DNA of 5,072 nt. It comes from Planctomycetota bacterium. GTDB taxonomy: Bacteria > Planctomycetota > Planctomycetia > Planctomycetales > Planctomycetaceae. A program made the translations under genes and the position numbers. Positions 1 through 5,072 of this stretch are shown here, piece by piece; within the stretch, counting starts at the first letter, position 1, and every line of letters begins with the position of its first letter. The stretch spans positions 1 to 5,072 of the forward strand of contig QWOR01000045.1 in assembly GCA_003669575.1 (NCBI GenBank). Reading direction: 5' to 3'. Below the pieces are notes generated by a model. It did no database searches and was not told the DNA's origin. It was given only the letters and a program-made list of their open reading frames with translations.

Positions 1-121
1 CGAGAGTCATCACCAGAGTCGCTTTCACGATCCCTAGGATTTTCCCTCGCGAAAATGATCCCAAAGCTCGAATACTTTGGAAATTCCAGTGTTTTTTGAG
101 CAAAAAGCCCTGTCTTGCAGA

Positions 122-150
122 TTGACAACGCGAATATCGAGCGTTTTACT
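122..150 (+). promoter_or_regulatory. Putative sigma70-type promoter of the HU gene
   Basis: A perfect -35 hexamer TTGACA (122-127) is followed after exactly 17 bp by TTTACT (145-150), which matches the TATAAT consensus at four of six positions. Transcription would start near 157, leaving a leader of about 50 nt before the HU start codon at 207. The strong -35 and ideal spacing suit a highly expressed nucleoid protein. This rests on consensus matching only. Planctomycete promoters are less well characterised than those of E. coli, so the call is moderate. Confidence 0.45.
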
Positions 151-195
151 TAGCTCACGCACGTCTGGAAGTGCAATTCCCCCAATGCCATTCTT

Positions 196-201
196 AAGGA
201 G
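196..201 (+). promoter_or_regulatory. Shine-Dalgarno of the HU gene
   Basis: AAGGAG lies five bases before the ATG at 207. It is a near-consensus ribosome binding site and fixes the HU start codon. No other in-frame start upstream has comparable support. Confidence 0.8.
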
Positions 202-206
202 CTACC

Positions 207-533
207 ATGGCCAAGGCCGCATCTGACAAGCCGAAACCACTGTCGAAGTCCGAGATCGTCACCTCTCTCGCTGAGTCCACCAGCCTCGTCAAGAAGGACG
301 TGGTCGCTGTTCTCGACGGCATCGAAGCACTGATCGCCAGCAGCCTGGGCAAGAAGGGGCCTGGCGTCTTCGCTCTGCCTGGTCTGCTCAAGATCCAGGT
401 TCAGGTCAAGAAGGCCACTCCCGCCAAGGAAGGGATCAATCCTCGTACTGGCGAGAAGATCACCATCAAGGCCAAGCCAGCTCGTAAGGTCGTCAAGGTT
501 CGCGCCCTCAAGAAGCTGAAGGAATTCATCTAG
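207..533 (+). CDS. HU-family DNA-binding protein (LPGLLKI variant)
   Basis: This 108-residue basic protein belongs to the HU/IHF superfamily, small dimeric proteins that bind and bend DNA in the nucleoid. An N-terminal tail rich in Lys, Ala and Pro (about 1-12) precedes the helical dimerisation part (about 13-50, starting LSKSEIVTSLAEST). The beta-saddle follows with LPGLLKI at 57-63, then the DNA-binding arm with the family hallmark GINPRTGE (76-83); Pro79 is at the position of the intercalating proline of HU. The C-terminus (VKVRALKKLKEFI) is the last helix. There are 20 Lys and 3 Arg. The usual HU core GFGTF is replaced by ALPGLLKI, which I recall from a subgroup of HU-like proteins in other phyla as well, so this is a known variant rather than a broken gene. 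The ATG is fixed by AAGGAG. A promoter candidate upstream and a strong terminator downstream indicate a single-gene transcript. The family call is firm; target preference is unknown. Confidence 0.93.
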   Translation: MAKAASDKPKPLSKSEIVTSLAESTSLVKKDVVAVLDGIEALIASSLGKKGPGVFALPGLLKIQVQVKKATPAKEGINPRTGEKITIKAKPARKVVKVRALKKLKEFI

Positions 534-576
534 TCGACATGGCGAGTCATCGCCTCGACTGATGTTCCACCAATGC

Positions 577-609
577 AAACTCCCCGGAAGTCTTCCGGGG
601 AGTTTTTTT
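577..609 (+). terminator. Rho-independent terminator after the HU gene
   Basis: The arms 579-590 (ACTCCCCGGAAG) and 592-603 are perfectly complementary around a single central T at 591. In RNA the innermost pairs would open to give a small loop on a GC-rich stem. A run of seven T (603-609) follows directly, and A577-A579 can pair with the first T residues. It lies 44 bp after the HU stop codon. On the opposite strand the tail is only TTT, so it may also weakly terminate the convergent gene at 724-3144. Confidence 0.93.
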
Positions 610-611
610 AT

Positions 612-723
612 TGCGAGACCGCATCGCGAGAATGCGGAAGACCGGTTACAAGACGAAGCGCAATCACACGCACGTCCACACCTGCTCACGCACCATCCAT
701 AACAAGCCCGCGAGTCGCATGAA
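612..723. other. Convergent intergenic gap with two weak inverted repeats
   Basis: This gap lies between the HU terminator and the end of the minus-strand repeat-protein gene. No coding frame is supported. It contains a 6-bp inverted repeat, CCGCAT at 619-624 and ATGCGG at 632-637 with a 7-base loop and no T run on either strand. It also holds the left arm of the inverted repeat that spans the stop codon of the neighbouring gene. Confidence 0.5.
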
Positions 724-739
724 CTAGGAGCCGGGCTTG
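703..739 (-). repeat. 8-bp inverted repeat spanning the repeat-protein stop codon
   Basis: CAAGCCCG (703-710) and CGGGCTTG (732-739) are perfect inverted copies 21 bases apart, and the TAG stop of the minus-strand gene (724-726) lies in the loop. In the minus-strand transcript the stem is followed by TTATGG rather than a real U tract. It could be a weak 3' end structure or an mRNA-stabilising stem, but it is not a canonical terminator. Confidence 0.35.
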
Positions 740-3144
740 GTCGCTGCAGGGTCACTGGCAGCTGCTGGTTTAGCATCTGCGGCTTTCGGTTGTGCCTCGC
801 CCTCTGCTCCCGGGCCGTCCTGAGGATAGACCAGAACGCGGTCATGGCAGAGCAGGATCAGGTCGGGACGACTGTCGCCGGTCACATCGGCGATCAGCGC
901 CTCCCGCGGCTGGGTTCCGGTCCGGTTGGGCCCCTGGAACGACTTCTCCTCGAACACCTTGAAGTTCATGCCTGGCAGCAACCCCTGATCCGCCCGGTAA
1001 GCGACGATCTCCACCAGATGTGCATTAGTATCGAGGACGCAGATCTCGGGATGACCGTCGCTGTTCACATCCCCTGCGACCAGATCCATCAGGAACACCT
1101 CTTTTCGAGGCGATTCGTAAGAGGCAATCTCTTTGAGTTCGGGATCGGAGTGGCCGGCGTACAGCACGGCAAACTTCATCCCGCCATTCAGAATCAGGTC
1201 GGTTCGCCCGTCACCGTTCAGGTCACCGACCACCGCCGACTTGAATGGGAAGCGACCGAGATCGAGCGTCTTCCAGGGCTTGAAGCTCCCTGCGACGTTC
1301 TGGAAAACCCTCAGTTTGGAAGCGCCGGTGTCGACCATGACCAGTTCGTCCCCCGGCTTGCCATCCAGATCGAGGACTGCGGAGCCCGCGATCTTGGCGG
1401 TGCTGTCGTCCGCGTTGAACTGTTCAACGACCTGCCAGCGACCTTGCTCGTCGAGACGAACACTGCGCACAAAGTTCCCCTGAGAGACCAGCAGCGAAGG
1501 TTCTGCCAACCGAGCAGAGGTCACAGCACCGGGCCCCACATCGCCCAGCGGAACTCCGCCGGTTGCGGTCGCAGCAGGTAACCCCTTCTCGTCCGCCAGG
1601 ATGACCTGTGGCGGTTTACCGTTCAGAAAGAACAGATAGTCAGGCCGCCCGTCCAGATTCACATCAGTCATCATCAACCGCTCGGGAGCAGCATTGAGCT
1701 TGAGCTCTGTCGGCTTGCGATCCTCGCTGGCAAAGTTCCACGTCCCCGCCGAGTCCCGCTTGCCAATCACCAGGGAAGTCTTTTTCTCCGATCCACGTCC
1801 GCCGCCATCGATAACCGCGACAATCTCCACAGCTCCGTCGTTGTCGAGGTCAATCACATCGAACGACTTGACGCTGCCATCGATTGCTAACGATTCAGGA
1901 AAAGTCAGCTTGCCCTCCTCGAACCGACTGACCCCAATCGTGTTCTCCTTGGGGCTCAGGACGATGACCTCGGCTTTGGCATCTCCATTGAGATCCGCAA
2001 CACGGATCTGCGAGACACCCAGGAAGCTGGGGAAGTCGGTCCCGATATCCAGACCACTCTTGGCCCGCTGGTGAAAGACCACCACACTGGCCCGCTCGGG
2101 ATTGGCAACCACGACCTCCTGCAGTCGATCCCCATCGAGATCGCCTAGAGCCAGTTCCCCCACATCGGAACCACCACCAATGCCATATTGAATGAGCTTG
2201 GCCCCGAGTTCCCCTTCCGTTGCCCGATGGACCTGCATCACTCGCACGCGATTCGTCTGTCCGTCGATGATCAGGACTTCTGCCCCCGCCTTTCCGTCCA
2301 TGTCGTACAACGTCACGCCCCGCAGGTTCTGCACGTTATCGAATCGCAGCTCCGGCCCCAGCTGACCGAGCGAATCCTGAAGCCGGGCACAGATGTAACG
2401 ATTCTCTTTTTCCGTGGCGTGGTAGAAGAGGTCGTTGCGTCCGTCTCCGTCCAGATCCTGAATCATTCCCAGACCGACCTCATCAGCCGTATTGCGCAAG
2501 AGTATCGGGCTGGCCAGCGTTCCGTCGGTCTGTTGATGGAGCAAGTACGTATTGCGTTTCCCCATAACGATCAGATCTTGCAACGTGTCATTATTCACGT
2601 CACCAATCACCAGACTCCACGGTTTGGCATCCACATCCGCCAGACGGATTTCCTTTTTGTCTTTCCACTCCCCATTGGCCCCCTGAAGCTGAATCACCAG
2701 CCGGTCAGGAGTCCCAAAATAGGCCAGATCCGCCCGGCCATCGGAGTTCAGATCTCCCGTACTCAGCGCAGCCACAGGACGATCGACGGGCAACTTCTTC
2801 AGATCGAGCCGCCAGTGGTCTTTGATCGGATTGGCATTGCGATCATTCTTGTCGGCCACTTTGCTCGCTTTGGGCTTAGCCAGCTGCAAAAGCAGGTCGA
2901 TCCGGCTGTGCCCGTTATTGACAACGGCGAGATCGGCCAGCGAATCGTGGTTGAAATCACCGGTCACGACAGAATGTGCCCGAGGGTCAACCTTCGTAAT
3001 CTCGACGGGCAAGAATCCGTAGTACCCCGCCAACGGGTAGCCATCTTCGTCCTGGGCGGATGCCGTCGAGAGGCTCCCACCTCCGAGAACGCAAGCTGCG
3101 ACGAACAACCACCCCAACCGAGCCGATGCAAAAGAGCGGGCCAT
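724..3144 (-). CDS. Exported FG-GAP/VCBS-repeat protein, probable double beta-propeller
   Basis: This 806-residue protein starts with a Sec signal peptide: basic MARSFASAR, a hydrophobic stretch from about 10 to 25, and a likely cleavage site ASA|Q at 30/31. Cys18 in VAAC resembles a lipobox, so lipoprotein sorting is a weaker alternative. The rest is tandem FG-GAP/VCBS-type repeats of about 50 residues, each with an Asp-rich calcium loop (DxNxDGxxD). I count 13 loops, starting at residues 63, 131, 182, 230, 281, 335, 384, 432, 494, 592, 641, 692 and 753. The 98-residue gap from 494 to 592 contains a degenerate copy (about 540-565) without the acidic loop, giving 14 units. The C-terminus (about 775-806) is a flexible tail rich in Ala, Pro and Lys. 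No enzyme domain, membrane anchor or sorting domain is visible. Such repeats form integrin-like propellers and often serve binding or adhesion outside the cytoplasm; the ligand is unknown. The gene is transcribed alone, divergent from rnc and convergent with HU. GAGG at 3150-3153, five bases before the ATG, supports the start. Confidence 0.9.
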   Translation of the reverse strand: MARSFASARLGWLFVAACVLGGGSLSTASAQDEDGYPLAGYYGFLPVEITKVDPRAHSVVTGDFNHDSLADLAVVNNGHSRIDLLLQLAKPKASKVADKNDRNANPIKDHWRLDLKKLPVDRPVAALSTGDLNSDGRADLAYFGTPDRLVIQLQGANGEWKDKKEIRLADVDAKPWSLVIGDVNNDTLQDLIVMGKRNTYLLHQQTDGTLASPILLRNTADEVGLGMIQDLDGDGRNDLFYHATEKENRYICARLQDSLGQLGPELRFDNVQNLRGVTLYDMDGKAGAEVLIIDGQTNRVRVMQVHRATEGELGAKLIQYGIGGGSDVGELALGDLDGDRLQEVVVANPERASVVVFHQRAKSGLDIGTDFPSFLGVSQIRVADLNGDAKAEVIVLSPKENTIGVSRFEEGKLTFPESLAIDGSVKSFDVIDLDNDGAVEIVAVIDGGGRGSEKKTSLVIGKRDSAGTWNFASEDRKPTELKLNAAPERLMMTDVNLDGRPDYLFFLNGKPPQVILADEKGLPAATATGGVPLGDVGPGAVTSARLAEPSLLVSQGNFVRSVRLDEQGRWQVVEQFNADDSTAKIAGSAVLDLDGKPGDELVMVDTGASKLRVFQNVAGSFKPWKTLDLGRFPFKSAVVGDLNGDGRTDLILNGGMKFAVLYAGHSDPELKEIASYESPRKEVFLMDLVAGDVNSDGHPEICVLDTNAHLVEIVAYRADQGLLPGMNFKVFEEKSFQGPNRTGTQPREALIADVTGDSRPDLILLCHDRVLVYPQDGPGAEGEAQPKAADAKPAAASDPAATKPGS

Positions 3145-3441
3145 TCAAACCTCAATGTTGATGCCACACGATTTTGGAAAACATTGCGGCCCACGCTCGA
3201 TCTCATGCGAGGGCGAACCTGTCCAGAGTGTACCTCTAATCCACAGCTGATGCGACTGGCGATCACCATCGAACAAAATTCAAAGTCGAATGAAAAGGCC
3301 TCTTTTTGGACGTTCGGCATCCACTGCCAGCTTGTCACTCGCGCTGCCCTGCCAGAACCTCCGGACAAACCTGACATCAACGGGCTTCTATTCGATCAGC
3401 CTTACCACCTCGCAGGATGTCTATGCGTGTCTTATGATGTC
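3145..3441. other. Divergent intergenic region between repeat-protein gene and rnc
   Basis: About 300 bp separate the minus-strand repeat-protein start from the most likely rnc start region, so both promoters should be here. I found no hexamer pair close enough to consensus on either strand to report. The rnc frame stays open through the whole stretch, but its translation matches nothing I recognise and precedes the conserved RNase III start by far, so I treat it as non-coding. The only clear element is the Shine-Dalgarno of the minus-strand gene (GAGG, complement of 3150-3153). Confidence 0.5.
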
Positions 3442-4269
3442 ATGCCCGTCATTCAGGCAGTGCGTCGTTCAACGACAGGAATAGTTGTGGGATCAGTCCC
3501 CTCAATCACGAACTCGAACGAAGTCGTCACAGACTCCGGAGAAGATCTGGAAGCCTGCGAGACGGCTTTGGGATATCAGTTTCGTGACAAGTCACTCTTG
3601 CGCTGGTGCCTGACGCATGCGTCCGCATCGCGAACCCGACTCGAGTCGAACGAACGCCTGGAATTTCTCGGCGACGCGATCATGGGAGCTGTGGTGTGCG
3701 AACTGCTGTTCGAGCAGTTTCCCTCCTCAGCTGAGGGTGAGCTGACCCGCATCAAGTCGATCGTCGTCAGTCGGACGACCTGTGCACTGATCGCCAGAGA
3801 ACTGAATCTGGAGCGGTTTCTGGTCGTGGGTCGAGGCGTCTCGTCGACGGCTCGGACGCCGGGGTCGATCCTGGCAGCGCTGCTGGAAGCCTTGTTCGGA
3901 GGGATTTATCTCGACGGTGGGTACGATGCGGCCCGGACAGTCATCCGGGCCAAGCTGGCCCACAAGATTGCTTCCGCAGCGCAATCCGAAACAGGCGTCA
4001 ATTTCAAAAGCCTGCTGCAGCATCTGGCTCAAAAGAATTATGGCCAGACTCCACTGTACACCGTCCTCGATGAGAAGGGTCCGGACCACGCCAAGTGTTT
4101 CCAGATCTCGGCAGTTATCAATGGCCAGTCCTATCCGGGCGCGTGGGGACCATGCAAGAAAGCCGCCGAACAGCGTGCTGCCCACAATGCACTGGCTTCG
4201 ATTGACGGGCAACCTCTGCCCTTCCCTCCGGAGCATGAAACGACCGGTGAAGATTCAGCGGAAGTTTAA
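3442..4269 (+). CDS. rnc: Ribonuclease III
   Basis: RNase III cleaves double-stranded RNA, matures rRNA precursors and controls mRNA stability in the cytoplasm as a dimer. The nuclease domain spans about residues 35-180 (counted from the ATG at 3442) and carries the signature ERLEFLGD at 71-78, with Glu74 and Asp78 at known metal-site positions. The second acidic cluster reads SILAALLEALFGG (142-154): Glu149 is the conserved catalytic Glu, but the Asp normally three residues before it is Ala146. A double-stranded RNA-binding domain follows (about 187-254, from NFKSLLQHLAQ through GPDHAKCF to CKKAAEQRAAHNAL). The product of 275 residues is slightly longer than typical bacterial RNase III (about 225-250) because of its N-terminus and an acidic C-terminal tail. 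The start is uncertain: the ATG at 3442 has no good Shine-Dalgarno, while GTG at 3487 has AGGA six bases upstream and gives 260 residues starting closer to the conserved part. GTG at 3427 is a third option. The methyltransferase gene follows after 127 bp on the same strand. Family call is firm; the start is not. Confidence 0.93.
   Translation: MPVIQAVRRSTTGIVVGSVPSITNSNEVVTDSGEDLEACETALGYQFRDKSLLRWCLTHASASRTRLESNERLEFLGDAIMGAVVCELLFEQFPSSAEGELTRIKSIVVSRTTCALIARELNLERFLVVGRGVSSTARTPGSILAALLEALFGGIYLDGGYDAARTVIRAKLAHKIASAAQSETGVNFKSLLQHLAQKNYGQTPLYTVLDEKGPDHAKCFQISAVINGQSYPGAWGPCKKAAEQRAAHNALASIDGQPLPFPPEHETTGEDSAEV
3477..3489 (+). promoter_or_regulatory. Shine-Dalgarno and alternative GTG start of rnc
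   Basis: AGGA (3477-3480) is followed after six bases by an in-frame GTG (3487-3489). Starting here leaves about 15 residues before the conserved RNase III segment (DLEACETALGYQF). This is the best-spaced ribosome binding site near the conserved domain, so GTG 3487 is a serious competitor to ATG 3442 as the true start. Confidence 0.45.
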
Positions 4270-4396
4270 GGCGGAACTCCTCACCTAATTGACTTCCCTC
4301 CGTTCGCAGCCAGGCCTTGGATCACGAATCTCGCCGACGCTGGCGCTTTCCCTCCCTGATCGCTATCTTGCAGATCTCCGCTTTCCCGAGGTCTGT
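4270..4396 (+). other. Gap between rnc and the methyltransferase gene, with its Shine-Dalgarno
   Basis: No hairpin followed by a T run is present in these 127 bp, so read-through from rnc is possible. TTGACT at 4289-4294 resembles a -35 box but has no acceptable -10 at 16-18 bp. GAGG (4388-4391) lies five bases before the ATG at 4397 and supports that start. Confidence 0.5.
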
Positions 4397-5072
4397 ATGT
4401 CCAAGTGGCTCAATCAACTCCATCAGGGAGACAGCATCAAGCTGCTCCAGTCGCTGCCCGAGTCGGAACGCGCCGACCTTGTATTTGCTGACCCTCCGTA
4501 CAACATCGGGTTCTCGTACGATGTCTACGATGACCGCAAGTCGGACGACGAGTATCTGAACTGGTCGCGAGCCTGGATGAAGGGCGTCCACCGGGCATTG
4601 AAACCAGATGGCTCGTTCTGGCTGGCCATCGGAGACGAGTATGTCGCCGAACTGAAACAGGTGGCCTGTGAAGTCGGGTTTCAATTGCGCAGCTGGGTCA
4701 TCTGGTACTACACATTCGGCGTGAACTGCAAAGCGAACTTCAGCCGATCGCACACCCATCTGCTCTATTTCACCAAAGACAGTAAGAAGTTCACGTTCAA
4801 CCACCAGGAGATTCGAGTTCCATCCGCCCGCCAACTCGTATATCGAGATGCAAGAGCCGAACACAGTGGTCGCTTGCCTGACAACACCTGGATCCTGCGA
4901 CCTCAGGACATGCGAAACGGCGGGTTCCTGGCTGACCATGACACGTGGTTCTTTCCCCGCGTGGCTGGAACGTTCAAGGAGCGAGCGGGCTTCCATGGCT
5001 GTCAGATGCCGGAACAGCTGCTGGGGCGAATCATTCGCTGTTCCTCACCCGCGGGAGGTGTCGTTCTCGACC
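4397..5072 (+). CDS. Site-specific DNA methyltransferase, N4/N6 family, 3' end beyond window
   Basis: An open frame begins at ATG 4397 (GAGG five bases upstream) and runs off the right edge after 225 codons plus one base. It has the order of a beta-class DNA amino-methyltransferase (N6_N4_Mtase family). A GD-containing segment (LHQGDSIKLLQSLP, 8-21) precedes the catalytic motif IV ADPPYN (31-36). A middle part with SHTHLLYFTK (118-127) follows. The usual approach to the SAM site is a segment like MPEQLLGRIIR (204-214), then VVLD at 222-225, where the sequence stops just before the expected PFxGSG of motif I. The enzyme would transfer a methyl group from S-adenosylmethionine to an adenine N6 or a cytosine N4; DPPY favours adenine but does not prove it. 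No restriction endonuclease or specificity subunit is visible, so it could be an orphan methylase or part of a restriction-modification unit continuing to the right. The recognition sequence cannot be read from this fragment. It may be co-transcribed with rnc. Confidence 0.88.
   Translation, partial: MSKWLNQLHQGDSIKLLQSLPESERADLVFADPPYNIGFSYDVYDDRKSDDEYLNWSRAWMKGVHRALKPDGSFWLAIGDEYVAELKQVACEVGFQLRSWVIWYYTFGVNCKANFSRSHTHLLYFTKDSKKFTFNHQEIRVPSARQLVYRDARAEHSGRLPDNTWILRPQDMRNGGFLADHDTWFFPRVAGTFKERAGFHGCQMPEQLLGRIIRCSSPAGGVVLD

Noticed and set aside
1..99. Open plus-strand frame of 32 codons from the left edge, ending in TGA at 97-99
   Set aside because: It could be the tail of an upstream gene, but it is too short and has no recognisable motif. 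The AT-rich inverted repeats inside it suggest non-coding sequence.
150..845. Minus-strand open frame of 231 codons across the HU gene
   Set aside because: It is antisense to HU, crosses the HU terminator and runs into the repeat-protein gene in another frame. It shows no recognisable domain.
790..1581. Plus-strand open frame of 263 codons
   Set aside because: It is in the same codon-aligned antisense frame to the repeat-protein gene, whose signal peptide and 13 calcium loops prove the minus strand is coding.
2188..3441. Long N-terminal extension that would fuse about 400 residues to RNase III on the plus strand
   Set aside because: Most of it is exactly codon-aligned antisense to the exported repeat protein. 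Stops appear in that frame only opposite TTA, CTA and TCA codons, which are rare in such genes, so long open frames arise by chance. The translation shows no known domain.
3727..4236. Minus-strand open frame of 169 codons inside rnc
   Set aside because: It lies opposite the conserved RNase III domains and has no family features.
4322..4996. Minus-strand open frame of 224 codons at the right end
   Set aside because: It is codon-aligned antisense to the methyltransferase, which has a clear ADPPYN motif, correct motif order and a Shine-Dalgarno.
3442..5072. RNase III plus methyltransferase as a defence island
   Set aside because: RNase III is a housekeeping enzyme, and no endonuclease, helicase, toxin or integrase is visible. 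One truncated methylase is not enough for such a call.

Overview
The window looks like ordinary chromosomal sequence from a moderately GC-rich bacterium, most likely a planctomycete. This is inferred from gene style and has not been checked by search. The clues are a Lys-rich HU variant in which an LPGLLKI core replaces the usual GFGTF core, a large exported FG-GAP/VCBS-repeat protein of the kind abundant in Planctomycetes, and an RNase III that fits the same style. No mobile element, CRISPR array, tRNA, rRNA or phage gene was seen.

Layout from left to right: (1) 1-206 is a non-coding leader with small AT-rich inverted repeats and a plausible sigma70-type promoter (TTGACA, 17 bp, TTTACT). (2) 207-533 (+) is a single-gene HU-family DNA-binding protein with a strong Shine-Dalgarno, closed by a near-perfect intrinsic terminator at 577-609. 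(3) 724-3144 (-) is an 806-residue exported protein with 13 recognisable calcium-loop repeats plus one degenerate copy, perhaps two seven-bladed beta-propellers. It converges on the HU gene. (4) 3145-3441 is a divergent intergenic stretch of about 300 bp. (5) About 3442-4269 (+) is ribonuclease III (rnc), with a nuclease domain and a double-stranded RNA-binding domain; its start is uncertain and one metal-binding Asp position is Ala. (6) 4397 to the right edge (+) is the N-terminal 225 residues of a beta-class DNA methyltransferase, cut by the window just before its SAM-binding motif.

The genes do not form one obvious pathway. HU organises the nucleoid, RNase III processes structured RNA, the methyltransferase modifies DNA, and the repeat protein acts outside the cytoplasm. 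The rnc and methyltransferase genes share a strand, with a 127-bp gap and no visible terminator, so co-transcription is possible but unproven. Long open frames opposite the large gene, HU and the methyltransferase are codon-aligned antisense shadows. I see no convincing undescribed system here. The points most worth a second look are the altered RNase III active site and the proposed 14-blade architecture.
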